Assembly (NCBI GenBank): GCA_034440575.1
Contig: JAOTOL010001567.1
Coordinates: forward strand, 364,501 to 428,500
Source of the DNA: Imbricaverruca yamaguchii
Taxonomy: Eukaryota; Arthropoda; Thecostraca; Neoverrucidae
Reading direction: 5' to 3'
Length of the DNA: 64,000 nt
The notes under the pieces are model-generated. The model was not told the DNA's origin. It searched no databases and worked only from the letters and a program-made list of their open reading frames with translations. Positions 1 to 11,796 of this stretch are shown here, one piece after another. The translations under genes and the position numbers were made by a program. The stretch's first letter is position 1, and each line of letters opens with the position of its first letter.

Positions 1-147
1 ATATTCGGCAGTCGGCGCGCCAAGTTCGTGGGCTAACGCAGGCCGGCATATTTGTTTAATTTTCCACAAGGTGCGTGACGTTAATAATGGCGACGCAGGT
101 TCGGCTTTACATACACACTGGACACACCGATCGTACGTTGACAAATC

Positions 148-345
148 GTCGCCTGTTTGCTCGCTTGTTTATTGGGTGGTTCTCGACTCACTTTACGGAC
201 ATTCACTGCGAATGACGCCGCCTGCACAGCTTGCCCGGTGGCCGCGGAAGCTGGGAAATGTCTCGAGCGGTGCGAGTGTCGAACCCGGGACCTCTGGCAC
301 CCAGAGCCCAACATCTTAGTCACTCGGCCATCCCCGCCCCACAGA
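148..345 (-). mobile_element. SINE family B, copy 1
   Basis: tRNA-derived SINE in minus orientation. The head carries a B-box (GGGTTCGACACTCGC) and an A-box like GGCCGAGTG, as in Ser/Leu-type tRNAs. The body contains the family segment CCGCGGCCACCGGGC, and the element ends with the shared tail (CGTCGTGAACCACCCAATAAAC-like, here diverged) and CAAAC repeats. No clear target-site duplication. Family assignment rests on alignment with five other copies in this window. Confidence 0.8.
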
Positions 346-623
346 CCATCGCTGCGTGTCCGCTTTCGTTCAGATCCGGTCTCGGTCTATGGGGAGTCAG
401 TCGATCCCGGGCTGAATGCCGATCACTGTGCTATAAATTGAAAAAACGCTCCGATGCCTGAAATTCGCCGATGATTGCCTCGTCGATACATTCTGTCACA
501 CAAAAGTGTCGTCCAAATTGGCGATGCATCTGTCACTGTATGCCTCCCAGGCCCTGTTGGTTGGCTAGCTCGGAAGTGTGGTGCATTAGGTATCCGCCGT
601 CTGTCGACGACCGACGTCTGGCG

Positions 624-1077
624 CTGCAATGCAATGTAATGTAATGCAATGTGCTGTCCCGGTAGCTCTGGGACTTCAGGGAACTTCAAGGAAGTGCCGT
701 CCCGGTAGCTCGGTTGGTTAGAGCGCTGGCCTGCACTGGTTCCCCTGTCCTGGCAACACGGGGTTCGAGCCGCTTCGCGCGCTCGCATTTAGCCCCTGGC
801 CGGGAGTGTCAGTTGGCAGCTGGGCCGATAAGGCCCGGGACGAGCTACCGGGCGGCCGTGTCGATGCATTGACGGCATGTTAAACTTTCGATCAAAATTC
901 TGCTGTTGAGCTGGAGTTCATGGATCGGGCGGTTGGGCCAGGGTTCACGAAACAAGCTCTGCTTAGCAATAGAACCCTGGTTGCTAAAGCCACCCCAGCA
1001 ACAACTCGGATAAAATATATTTTTTATTTAAATAAAAGAAAAGTAGTAATGCAATGTAATGCAATGTAATGCAATGC
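624..1077. repeat. AATGC/AATGT pentanucleotide runs flanking a SINE
   Basis: Two short runs of alternating AATGC and AATGT (about 624-655 and 1047-1077) lie either side of the family C SINE at 700-1036. Confidence 0.7.
700..1036 (+). mobile_element. SINE family C, copy 1
   Basis: Long (~330 bp) tRNA-derived SINE. The head begins with CCCGGTAGCTCGGTTGGTTA, an A-box of Ile/Lys/Arg-type tRNAs, with B-box GGGGTTCGAGCC. The body ends with an inverted repeat (CCAGGGTTC ... GAACCCTGG) about 45 bases before the AT-rich 3' end. A second short copy of the head start (GTCCCGGTAGCTC) lies upstream near 656. Confidence 0.85.
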
Positions 1078-1134
1078 CAGCGCACGTTGCCGAAAACAGC
1101 TGCCCGCTGACGTCTTTTAAGCTAATCGTCGGAT

Positions 1135-1337
1135 TTTGATCAGACTCGATTGGATGGTGGCTTCACGACGCATTCAGCAGCTGAGGCCATATGGCGTCGC
1201 CAGCCTCTCACCCTGGCAGGAAGGGCGGGCACCACGAGGGATTCGAACCCCGTACCTCTGGTTTGCCAGACACTAAGAAAGAGAGCGTCTGGCACGCCTT
1301 CACATCAAAAGATTAACCACTGAGCTACCGGCGCCCC
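1135..1337 (-). mobile_element. SINE family D (tRNA-like head plus shared tail)
   Basis: On the minus strand a tRNA-like head starts GGGCGCCGGTAGCTCAGTGG. Its 7-base acceptor-like arm pairs with GGTGCCC after the B-box GGGGTTCGAATCC. The anticodon region holds a ~30-base insert with an inverted repeat (TGCCAGAC ... GTCTGGCA). The tail (GGCGACGCC ... GCGTCGTGAAGCC) aligns with families A and B. The imperfect T-arm and the insert argue against a working tRNA gene. Confidence 0.7.
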
Positions 1338-2288
1338 GAATTATGACCAGGGTGTGATCAACTGACAGCTTTTCATTTGCTCACCAAAATGAGTATGACG
1401 GTCAATAGCAGAGACCAAAATGAAAGCATCCCACGGTCAATACAGGAGACCAAAATAAAATAATCCTACTGTCAGCACAGGGCTCATCACTAGCCTGTGG
1501 GGATTTCCAACAGCCCGGAGTATATGATTCGGCTGGATTGTTCGTGATTTGAGAACTGCGCCGCTAGATGGTAGCACCATCGACCGTTGGCAACTGTCTG
1601 ATGGTCGTGACCGTATGCTAGGGTCATGCGAGCTGCGTTTGATGGTCATTCTTAAGGACGTGAAGATATGTCCGAAAATAATTTTGCTATTCTCCTGTAT
1701 TATGTGGCTGACGACCGAAAGGCTATTTAGAAGCGGTGGCAATCCGGGGATCGCATCATAACATCCAACTTAATTTCCTTCCAAACATCAAAATGTTGAA
1801 ACCTCTAAGGATCGCAACCTTCCCAAACAGGGAAGTACAGTCCAAAATTTCCCAGATAAGGTGCGATCACAAACTGCCAGAATCCTAAGCCCAAGGAGTA
1901 CAACTTTCAGAATAGGCCCAACAGGCAGCACTAGTAAGTTCCAGCGTCCATTTACGTCGAAGAATAACAAGGCCCAAAAATAACTGCCCAATTGTCTGCA
2001 AGAAGGGATGATACACCCCTGGCGATTGAATGTTCCACCTGCGCTTGCGCTCCAACGCCCCTGTGTTCGTCCGAACTATACTTTTTAACGTATCACTACG
2101 TTTCCGACGAAAACACGCATGTGTGACCTTATTATTCAAAAACCAAAGCTTCATTCATTTAACCATCCAAAATGTTTGCGCCCTTGCGCCCTTGACGCAA
2201 GGGTGCAAGGGCGGTAGCTTTCCTATCAAATCATTTAGTTCAATCAAGACCGCGATTATTCCAACCCGCTGACCGCCACAATCACAAG
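1338..2288. other. unannotated stretch
   Basis: No gene, element or array recognised. Short open frames on both strands lack splice signals and known motifs. Confidence 0.5.
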
Positions 2289-2476
2289 GGGCGCGGATGG
2301 CAGAGTGGTTAGGATGTAGGGCTCTGGGTACCAAAGGTCCCGGGTTCGACACTAGCGCCGCTGAGGACATTTCCCAATCCCGCGGCCCACCGGCGAAACA
2401 GTGTGGGCGGCGCCATTAGCCGCGAATGTGCATAAAGTGCGTCGTGAACCACCCAATAAACAAACAAACAAGCCTG
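2289..2476 (+). mobile_element. SINE family B, copy 2
   Basis: Well-preserved copy: head with B-box GGGTTCGACACTAGCGCC, body CCGCGGCCCACCGGCGAAAC, tail GCGTCGTGAACCACCCAATA followed by AAAC repeats. No obvious target-site duplication. Confidence 0.9.
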
Positions 2477-2762
2477 TGACATTATAATTTCAAGTTGCGC
2501 TTTGCAATGAACCTCCAGCATCTTATCACATAGCGGTGTGACATAATGCAACGATGACATAATCCAACAAACATTTAGAGAATGGAAATGAGCAGTCACA
2601 TCATCTTAATAATATTGCTAAGGATGATTTCCTACTAAAAGAATATTCCTTCTAATGAAATAGATAACACGATCCGCCACAGCGCGGCACTTGACACGGC
2701 ATGCTCGGGCCAGCGTCCGTGTGCGCCGCCGGCTGCCGGCGGGGGGGGGGGGTCGGTTCGCT

Positions 2763-2925
2763 GGTTGGTTATTGGTGTTTGCGACACATCGACCGTCGAG
2801 CCATGCAGCGTCGCCAATCTCTCACGCCGATCGGTCGCGGGCGAAGAGCGCAGCGACAGGTGAGACTCGAACCCACGACCTTCCGATTGCGAGACGGGCA
2901 ACCTACCCCTAGGCCACTCGTCCCC
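2763..2925 (-). mobile_element. SINE family A, copy 1
   Basis: Reference description of family A. It has a tRNA-derived head (GACGAGTAGCCTAGGGGTAA as A-box region, CTCGTCTCACAATCG as anticodon region resembling tRNA-Val(CAC), GGTTCGAGTCTC as B-box). A ~45-bp spacer (CGCCCGCGACCAATCGGCG) follows, then the tail GGCGACGCTACATGACTC ... GATGTGTCGTAAAACC ending in AATAACCAACC repeats. This copy is complete but diverged and lies in a GC-rich stretch. Confidence 0.9.
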
Positions 2926-3109
2926 GAGGGCTCGTTAGGAGTTGCCGACAATGGCGGACCGCTGCCGCCGGTAGAGCCACCGAGTCCATCGCAGTTCGAA
3001 ACTTGGGAGCCGGACTTCGCGGCTGGAGCGGCCGCTAAGTGCCCTCGATTGGCGCCGACTAATAGGGCACAGTTAGCGGCAGTTATTTCGCAACAATTGC
3101 GCCCGGCGC

Positions 3110-4250
3110 GGACGACATTCGCCAAGATATCACAGGCCCCCCAAAATATCACAGGTCGTGGAAGCCAGCGGCTGCTGCCGCTTGGAGGCGGACTCTAGCC
3201 AAAATGTCACAAGCCACAGAGAAGCCTGTGGCTGCCGCCGGTTGGAGCCGGACGTTCGCCAAGATATCACAGGCCACGTAAGCGTGCGAATGCCAGCTGA
3301 AGTTGGACGTTCTCCGAGATATCACGAGCCACGTAAGCCTGCGAATGCCAGTGGCAGTTGGACGTTCTCCAAGATATCACAAGCCACGCAAGCGTGCGAA
3401 TGCCAGTTGAAGTTGGACGTTCTCCAAGATATCACGAGCCACGTAAGCGTGCGAATGCCAGTTGAAGTTGGACGTTCCAAGATATCACAAGCCACGTAAG
3501 GTGCGAATGCCAGTTGAAGTTGGACGTTCTCCAAGATATCACAGCCACGTAAGCGTGGAATGCCAGTTGAAGTTGGACGTTCGCCAAGATATCACGAGCC
3601 ACGTAAGCGTGCGAATGCCAGTTGAAGTTGGACGTTCTCCGAGATATCACAGCCACGTAAGGTGCGAATGCCAGTTGAAGTTGGACGTTCTCCAAGATAT
3701 CACGAGCCACGTAAGCGTGCGAATGCCAGTTGAAGTTGGACGTTCTCCAAGATATCACAAGCCACGTAAGCGTGCGAATGCCAGTTGAAGTTGGATGTTC
3801 TCAAAGATATCATAAGCCACGTAAGCCTGCGAGTGCCAGTTGCAACTGGACGTTCGCCAAGATATCACAAGCCACGTAAGCGTGCGAATGCCAGTTGAAG
3901 TTGGACGTTCTCCAAGATATCACAAGCCACGCAAGCGTGCGAATGCCAGTTGAAGTTGGACGTTCTCCAAGATATCACAAGCCACGTAAGCGTGCGAATG
4001 CCAGTTGAAGTTGGACGTTCTCCAAGATATCACAAGCCACGTAAGCGTGCGAATGCCAGTTGAAGTTGGACGTTCGCCAAGATATCACGAGCCACGTAAG
4101 CGTGCGAATGCCAGTTGAAGTTGGACGTTCTCCAAGATATCAGGAGCCACGTAAGGTTATGGCTTCGATGGCTTCTGCAGCCAGTGGCAGTTGGACGTTC
4201 GCCAAGATATCACAAGCCGCAGACGCCTATGGCTGCCGCCGCTTGGAGCT
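3110..4250. repeat. 55-bp minisatellite, ~20 copies
   Basis: Unit ~55 bp (GCCACGTAAGCGTGCGAATG, CCAGTTGAAGTTGGACG, TTCTCCAAGATATCACAA). Unit starts at 3273, 3328, 3383 and 3438 give exact 55-bp spacing. Edge units are more diverged and GC-rich, centre units nearly identical, as expected for array growth from the middle. 55 is not a multiple of three, so the open frames through it are repeat artefacts. Confidence 0.95.
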
Positions 4251-4917
4251 GGACGTCTCGACAGCTGGCCACAGTTGGCCACTGTTGGCCACAGCTGACT
4301 ACAGCTGGCCAAATGTCGAATCTGTGTCCACTCCGCCTTCGCTCCCACTCAGCCCACGCACTCGGCGGCCGACGCTGCACGCTGTGTTCACACCGGCTTC
4401 TGGACGTTGTGTGGAGCTCGTGCCGGCGACCGGTGTTGACAGCCGGGACGTGTGTTTGTGAACACAAGACGGCGTCGGTAAACAGCCGACCGAGACGGAT
4501 GTCTGCAACGACGCGCAAACGTAGCGCGTGAAACAAACGCCTGCTGGTGCTTGCCAGAAGCTCACGTAATTTCCACGAATTGTGCTGTTCTCGCGGAGAA
4601 AGAAAGAGGGGTTGGAACGGGAAGATTGGGACGAGGAATGGTGGTTTATTTTCGCCACGCTACTTTTGTACCTGATGCCCATCTCGTTGTATTATATGGG
4701 AAAACCCTACATTTGATGCACATCTCTGAGGTTCCTACTTCCCGAAAGCCAGGCTTTGACAGGAATTCGCCCAGCAGCCCACTCTATTTAAAACAAATCC
4801 TACAATTATCTCACAAAGTCATGCAAAGGTTTTTCCGAACCCTGTTCGGACATACAAATTTTGATCTCGCCAATCCTCCCATAGAGCCGCGATTTCAAGG
4901 CCGCCCCACCAATCATC

Positions 4918-4925
4918 TGACGTCA
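4918..4925. promoter_or_regulatory. CRE-like palindrome TGACGTCA
   Basis: A perfect TGACGTCA lies a few bases after a CCAAT-like ACCAATCAT, in a GC-rich patch. This looks like a CREB/ATF site near a promoter, but no gene can be tied to it. Confidence 0.25.
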
Positions 4926-5050
4926 TTTGGACCGCCGAACGCGCGCGCCGTAAACAACGTCTGATTTTACCTTATAATCTGGCAGCACACCATCGTCAGC
5001 GTCACCATCAATGGCGCATCACTCTCGAGCAGCCAGTCGGACACGCACAG

Positions 5051-5535
5051 TTCAGTAGTATCCCAGTAGTATTCAGTAGTATCCCAGTAGTATTCAGTAG
5101 TATTCAGTAGTATCCCAGTAGTTTCAGTGTATCCCAGTAGTATTCTAGTATCCAGTAGTATTCGTAGTATCCCAGTAGTATTCATAGTATCCCAGTAGTA
5201 TTCAGTAGTATCCCAGTAGTATTCAGTAGTATCCCAGTAGTATTGTAGTATCCCAGTAGTATTCATAGTATCCCAGTAGTATTCAGTAGTATCCCAGTAG
5301 TATTCAGTAGTATCCCAGTAGTATTCAGTAGTATCCCAGTAGTATTCAGTAGTATCCCAGTAGTATTCAGTAGTATCCCAGTAGTATTCAGTAGTATCCC
5401 AGTAGTATTCAGTAGTATCCCAGTAGTATTCAGTAGTATCCCAGTAGTATTCAGTAGTATCCCAGTAGTATTCAGTAGTATCCCAGTAGTATTCAGTAGT
5501 ATCCCAGTAGTATTCAGTAGTATCCCAGTAGTATC
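5051..5535. repeat. 21-bp minisatellite
   Basis: Unit CAGTAGTATTCAGTAGTATCC, over 20 copies, near-perfect from 5275 to 5535 and with small deletions before that. Because 21 is a multiple of three, the minus strand reads as an open NTTGILL heptapeptide repeat. I do not regard this as a gene. Confidence 0.95.
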
Positions 5536-5600
5536 CCCGGCCGTCCGCCTCACGCCCAACCTGGGCCCGGGGCTGGATCCCTGGCCGGTCGACGTATGGA

Positions 5601-5784
5601 GATATTGCGTGAAACGAAATGTACGACCCTCAATATACCAGGAGGTGCTGAGTTTACATCAAAAGTAGCGTTAGGAATTATGCTATATTACTCAACGTTT
5701 CGGCCAGGGGCCATCGTCAGTAGTGATTTAAAAAGAAAGAAAAAAAGCGTATGGAGGGCCGTACATTTCGTCTCACGCAATGTC
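5601..5784. mobile_element. MITE (foldback family), copy 1
   Basis: Terminal inverted repeats of about 30 bp: left GATATTGCGTGAAACGAAAT, right (reverse complement) GACATTGCGTGAGACGAAAT, each continuing into TGTACG-CCCTC. The inner motif TCAATATACCAGGAGGTGCT is shared with the element at 43338-43528. No coding capacity, so a non-autonomous DNA transposon. Superfamily not determined. Confidence 0.8.
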
Positions 5785-6199
5785 TAAAATCCAGGGGCAC
5801 TTAAGAGCCATTCTTCGTTGTATTAAACGACGTTGGAGGTGCTGTTTTGACACGCCTCGCGCCGACAACATTTGCCGGCCATCACGCATGCACCAAACAA
5901 CGGCGCCAAGTGCCGCCGTGGCGCGCGTGCACTCTAATCAAGTCGTCGGGAACGACGTCAGCAAGGCAGCTGGCACTGGACGGCATGCACGGTGCCGGCA
6001 GCTGGTGCGCTGATGAAAAGCGGCGTCTCGAGCCGGCACCCCTCGCATTATTCATCAGCCTTGATGCGCGCCCGCTTCAGGTTCGGTGTCGAACTGGGCG
6101 TGAGTTGTGCGTTTGAAAACAGATGGGTTTGCACTTGGATCTCTTGAGCGAGCTTTGCGGGTCGGTCGGATGCATCTGGCGATTGTGCTCTTTGGTCAG

Positions 6200-6350
6200 T
6201 CTCCATCCGGCATATCCCGATGTCAGTCATAGCCTCCATCCGGTACATCCGGGTGTCGGTCACAGCCTCCATCCGGCACATCCGGGTGTCGGTCACAGCC
6301 TCCATCCGCCACATCCGGGTGTCGCTCATTCTCCATCCGGCTTATCCGGG
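6200..6350. repeat. 33-bp minisatellite, ~4.5 copies
   Basis: Unit CTCCATCCGGCACATCCGGG TGTCGGTCACAGC; unit starts at 6201, 6234, 6267, 6300 and 6331. Confidence 0.9.
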
Positions 6351-7930
6351 CATCTAAGGACGTGGCGTAGGCAACAAATGCCGGACAGCTGGCAATCGAA
6401 TACTACGCCACCAAGTATCACTTATCGCACTCCGCGTGCAACGACTGGCTTATTTTCTGGACGCAAGTTCGTAATCTTGGGGGATTACAGCGCGAAAGGT
6501 GTCAGGTAGAGTGGCTGCGTACAGGAACGTGGTGAGAGGAAATGCTCCAGTAACGTCGAAGTTGAGCCCACACTGGACAAAAAACAAACAAACCGCCCTT
6601 AACACCATACACAAAAAAAAAACGAACAATGGGACACGATCAACCAACGTGCATGGCACATCGAGCAGATCTTGACACGCTTACGCACAGGACACGCAAC
6701 ATTAACCCACTGTTTCCTCCTAGCACAACAGCCACGACTGCACTGTGCTACCCGCACAGAATACTAACGGTCCACAACATCCTCGTTCACTGTCACAAAT
6801 GCATCCAACAACAACACAATCTCAACTTTAACATGAAATAAACAACAAACGACAAGCACCCAGCACTCGACGAGCACATCTTCCAGCTTTGTTTCCCCAC
6901 GGGCCTGCTCTGTGAAATATGGAAGAAGAAACAGGGAAGTCGATCAAAATCAGAAAAGAACAACAGCAACAAGAACAATAAGAGACAGAAATTGTTCAAC
7001 AGTAAAGAACAATTTCTGTAACAAGTAAAAACGTAACAAATCAAGAAATCAACAGAAAATAGGAGTGTGTGTGTGTAGGGGAGGGTGGGGGTGGGGGGAA
7101 ACGCGGATTGATCTTTAAAAAAAAAATCCATGCGGCACGTTGGTTACCATGATTTGCTTCCGTCGTGTTCGGGGAATTGTATCGGCGATGACCCAAACCC
7201 TTCCTTCCTCCACTCCCCCCATACTGCCCGGGGTCTCCTTTCGTCAAACTGCAAATCGGCTCGGCTCGCCTTCAAGCTCCACGCTACAACTCTGCATACT
7301 CAAGCTTAAGCTCATCTTCGCTGCGCCATCACGAAACACAAACACATTCGTCTCCACTTCGTCTCCACCTTCTACAAGCTCACTTCAAGCGCCACTCATC
7401 GCTTTAAGATCCGCCCCGCTCTCAGCGTTCCTGCCAGCCCCCCCCACACCAGCTCAGCACACATCTCGCCATCCCAAACACAGCACTCATACGCACATCG
7501 TACGCATCAGGCACAGCCGACATCGCCACCTGGTGGTAGGCTGACAAAACCTCATCCATCATCAGTTGACGTCGAACGTGTATCAAAATCATGGAGGATA
7601 TTCCAGATAGATGAGGCCGTAGGCACTCACTCCTTTTTTGGTCCCCGTAGATAAGTGTCGGTCGGTGCGCTGGGGGGAGGGGGGAGACATGCTAACCGAT
7701 AATCTGTTCCAGAACAAATGGGAAGCTAGTTGCTGGCTGAAAGAAAGGGGCATTCAATTAGTAATTACGTTAAACCAGCTAATATCCATCCGGCGAAATT
7801 CACCCAAGTACAGTTTTGGGTGCTCCGAAGCGGCCATTTCATCGAGTGAGCAGGCGGGCTGCCGGACAGCCACCGAGGACGAGCTGCGGTTCTGCAGAAC
7901 GGCAGCCAGGACCTGCCACCATCTAGGCCC
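6351..7930. other. unannotated stretch
   Basis: Low-complexity A-rich and C-rich tracts (about 6595-7125 and 7340-7520). No gene or element recognised. Confidence 0.5.
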
Positions 7931-7933
7931 GGC

Positions 7934-8240
7934 GGCCCCAAACGGCAGCACCACCGGCCACTGTCGGGGCCCCAAACGGCAGCACCACCGGCCACTGTCG
8001 GGGCCCCAAACGGCAGCACCACCGGCCACTGTCGGGGCCCCAAACGGCAGCACCACCGGCCGCTGTCCGGGCCCCAAACGGCAGCACCACCGGCCACTGT
8101 CGGGTCCCCAAACGGCAGCACCGCCTGCAACTGTCGGGGCCCCAAACGGCACCACCACCGGCCACTGTCGGGGCCTCAAACGGTAGCACCGCCTGCAACT
8201 GTCGGGGCCTCAAACGGCAGCACCACCGGCGACTGTCAGG
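7934..8240. repeat. 34-bp GC-rich minisatellite, ~9 copies
   Basis: Unit GGCCCCAAACGGCAGCACCA CCGGCCACTGTCGG; starts at 7934, 7968, 8002, 8036 and 8070 are exactly 34 bp apart. Long frames across it on both strands come from the array. Confidence 0.95.
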
Positions 8241-8798
8241 GCTCGGCCGCCTCAAAGTCGGCGAGTGGATCGCTTTGACTTCGAGAACACAGATCACATT
8301 TGCTCATATAACTTTTCTTCACACACAGCACAACGCTGGACAGTGCAAACATTAAGGAAGGAGATATGGTTCTGTGGTCCGGCTCCACCGACAGTGTGTG
8401 TGCTGTTGTTTGATTCTTTGTTGCTATCGGCTGTCCTGCTGCAAATGCTTGGCAAATTTAAGGTCAGAAAGCACTTCGGAACTGCTCAGCGTCAAATTGA
8501 TCTCAACAGCACACAGGACATCGAATCGGCATCTGCTTGCACTCATTTTTTAAATGTAGAAGGTGTAACAATGCAACCGCGTACCTCTTCCAACAGCATT
8601 GTTTGTTTTGTTGAGCCAGGCACTCGATTCCAACCAGAAACGGCGAGCACAAGTCAGGTGGGGCGCAGTACCCCAGCGGTGTTCCGTGCAGTCACATAAC
8701 CGTACTACTCTCACCTTGTCCAGCGGAAAATGTTGGCTGTCGGCTGCCACATAAAATGTCGGCGGAAACAGCCGCCACAGCTACAGTCGCGTGCGCGC

Positions 8799-9007
8799 CG
8801 TCCATCACAACACAACACAACACATCACAACACATCACAACACAACACAACACAACACAACACAACACAACATAACATAACATAACATAACATAACATAA
8901 CATAACATAACACAATACAATACAATACAATACAATACAATACAATGCAATGCAATGCAATACAATACAATGCAATATAAAACAATACAATACAATACAA
9001 TACAACA
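8799..9007. repeat. pentanucleotide microsatellite in three motif zones
   Basis: Runs of CACAA, then CATAA, then TACAA with a few TGCAA. Neighbouring zones differ by one base. Confidence 0.95.
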
Positions 9008-9453
9008 CGACTTTTGTTACCTCGACATAGCACCAGATTGGCGTAGTTAGGTGTGCTGTAGAAACGACGAAAAGCGAGCAGTGACGACAGTGGTCACAGA
9101 GTGCAACGGGAACTGGAAAATGTAACCGGAACGGTGCTGTTGACAACGGCGATCGGAACAAGATAACCCGAATTCGATCATACTGTGCAGGTTTGCATTT
9201 TGCTTTCTATCCCGTCACCACCAATCCACTTGTTCGTCATCGCACCGGAAATGGGATGGTGGCATGGCGGCCCATACTAACTACACCCGTACGCTCCAGA
9301 AGTGCTAATTCTAGCTGCAATCACAAGCTTTCACAAGTTGAATGATAGTTGTAGTTCACTCAGGAGCCTGTTCCGGATCCAGCCTTTCCGACAAAAGTTA
9401 GCCGCATCGCGAGGCTGGGCCCGTTTTCCGATTAACTTTTCCATCGCAGACCC

Positions 9454-9495
9454 CACAGTGGGGCAAGAAGGTGTTTCCTCTCTTGCCCCACTGTG
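9454..9495. other. perfect 15-bp hairpin
   Basis: CACAGTGGGGCAAGA at 9454-9468 and its exact reverse complement at 9481-9495, with a 12-base loop. Function unknown. Confidence 0.85.
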
Positions 9496-9951
9496 CAGGC
9501 AATCGCGGTAGATTGGACCGATATTGGTACGGAAATTAGCTCCGGTGTTGGGCTTATATCGCACCATGTCGGGTCGGCCCAGAGTAATAGAATGCCTGAT
9601 TGATGGTGATGAATGCGCTACACCAGCGTCGTTCCTGGATAATTATTTGGATGATATCACAAAAAATGACATGACCTCTTGCTGGTCAGGGGCAAACACT
9701 CCTTTCGACCTCTTATTCACCATGCAACACCATAGGGTTAATGCTAAATTCACAGATAAGGAGGGGGAGGGGGGCTACTGCCTTCCTACACCCTAATCCG
9801 TTGTTCCTTTTATACAACATGAAGAGAAATGGTACAGGAAATAATCATACCTACCGCGCAGCATGAGCTATCTAGTTGAGGTCAGCTGACGTTGAGAGGA
9901 CAAAATTTCCATCGAAAATGAAACCACAATCTCTTGTCCCCATTGTCTTGT

Positions 9952-10121
9952 AGGGCACGAGTGGTCTAGGGGTAAGTTGCTCGTCTCACAATCGAAAGGT
10001 TGTGGGTTCGAGTCTCACCTGTCGCTACTCTTCGCCCGCGACCAATCGGCGTGAGAGATTGGCGACGCTGCATGACTCAACGGTCGATGTGTTGTAAAAC
10101 CAATAACCGACCAACAACCAA
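9952..10121 (+). mobile_element. SINE family A, copy 2, with 14-bp TSD
   Basis: Full-length and near-consensus. Flanked by a perfect direct repeat CCCCATTGTCTTGT at 9938-9951 and 10122-10135, so it is an intact retroposition event. Confidence 0.97.
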
Positions 10122-10513
10122 CCCCATTGTCTTGTGATGGAACACGGACGCGTACCCAACCCACGTGACCGACACGCTGTGTCGATCGAAAACAATCACT
10201 GACAGGGGAACACTCAGCGAGAAAGTCCAGTGACGACCTATTCACTAAATTGTCAGCAACGGCAAAGTGACCAGGCAATAGCATGGACGGGGTTTTTCGT
10301 ATTCACGAAGTGTGTCGGTCCTTCGTCGACTGAATATATCCACATTGCGGCCGCGCTGATGTTAGTCCCCGTCGCGCTTCCAGTCCCTCACGCTCGTCGT
10401 CACGCTCTCGTGCAGTCTGCTCATAGTGCGTATTCGGTTCGGCATGGTGTTCGCACCGGGATTAAGCGCTGCAAGTGTTGCAAAAGATGCGGATAGTGGG
10501 AGGAAGGGGCTAA

Positions 10514-10672
10514 TGGTTATTGGTTTTTGCGACACATCGACCGTCGAGTCATGTAGTGTCACTAATCTCTCACGCAGATTGGTCGCGGGCGAAGAGTAGC
10601 GACAGGTGAGACTCGAACCCACAATGTTTTGATTGTAAGACGAGCAACTTACCCCTAGGCTACTCGTCCCCC
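10514..10672 (-). mobile_element. SINE family A, copy 3
   Basis: Full-length, diverged. It lies about 400 bp from copy 2 in opposite orientation. No clear target-site duplication. Confidence 0.9.
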
Positions 10673-11790
10673 CAGACTTGATTGGGATGGGTCACAATGC
10701 CCTTCGTCTCAAATACGCCTAGTTCTAGTGTACGTCAAGGACCTCGTCAACTCGTCGAGGAGGTGGCTAGGCACAACGAAATAATTGACAATGTCGATAG
10801 AAGTTGTCCGTTTGACGCTGCCATGGTGGGAGGGACCATACATTTTTATGAAATCGTTTTCTTGTGGTCGTTTAAAGGCTAATTTCAATCCCGAATTACG
10901 CACACTTCATGTGATGCCCACTTAGGCTGACGCGGTTTTTGTTGCTTTCCTTACAATTTCTGAATTTCATGCCGGTTCTGGCCGTCGACAGGAACCAATT
11001 GGTACAGCGGGGAATCAAATACTGCTGAAAGCGATGGCGAATGTGATTAATTAACCAGTGATTACTAGTGGCTGCTACGGGTACGTTCAGTGGAGGAAAT
11101 TCCATTAACGCCATTGATGTTGACAACATAGTGTGGACCTCGCTGAACCGTGTGCGAAAACACAGAGAGTGGACATTAGCGTTGACATACGCACGGCCCT
11201 GTACTAAGTTCAAGTAGCTTTGAGAAATCGTGGAATTCATTAAGGGGCTGTGGTGTAGAGTTCGTTGAAATTTCCTTGTTCAGTTAGGCATATTCGTGTG
11301 AAGATCACCGTTCAATACAGCTTACCAAGTATTCTACTTCTCGATAGAGCGTTCGGGATGGGGCTAATTCGAACTTCTTCGGGTGAAATTCGACCATCTC
11401 TATTACTTTCGCCTTTAGCATGTCTCGAAAAAGACTCAGACGTTACAGAAGCGGTGGTCGCCTTGGTTCCCACCGAAGGTGATGCCTCCAACGCATATTC
11501 CGGGGCTGAAGACGAGGACAATGCCGACCATGATCATCTCTTCGCTCACCTTCTCCTGGTGGAAGCGGAGCTGAACGGCGCGTGCACGTCGAAGGTGACT
11601 CTGGCCCGGAGCCTGGTGGCGCTCCACAACCTCCGGCCTCGAGCCTCCGTCGACACAGAAAGACACCGGAAGCTCTTGGGTCAAAGGAGCCCTGTTGTCG
11701 GGAAGGCGACAGGGCTCTCTGCTGACCACAAGTTCAGTGCTACTCAAGAACGAGTCCCGATGAGCTGGCTATGCTCGTCCTTGGCGACGA
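10673..11790. other. unannotated stretch, coding-like toward its end
   Basis: No element recognised. From about 11450 the sequence becomes GC-rich and coding-like in composition, leading into the decayed frame that follows. Confidence 0.4.
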
Positions 11791-11796
11791 TCCCCT

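Noticed and set aside
3110..5559. CRISPR-like arrays
   Set aside because: The repeats are directly tandem with no unique spacers, and the genome is eukaryotic.
9952..10025. Functional tRNA-Val gene
   Set aside because: The tRNA-like part is the head of a multi-copy SINE with TSDs and cannot form a full acceptor stem.
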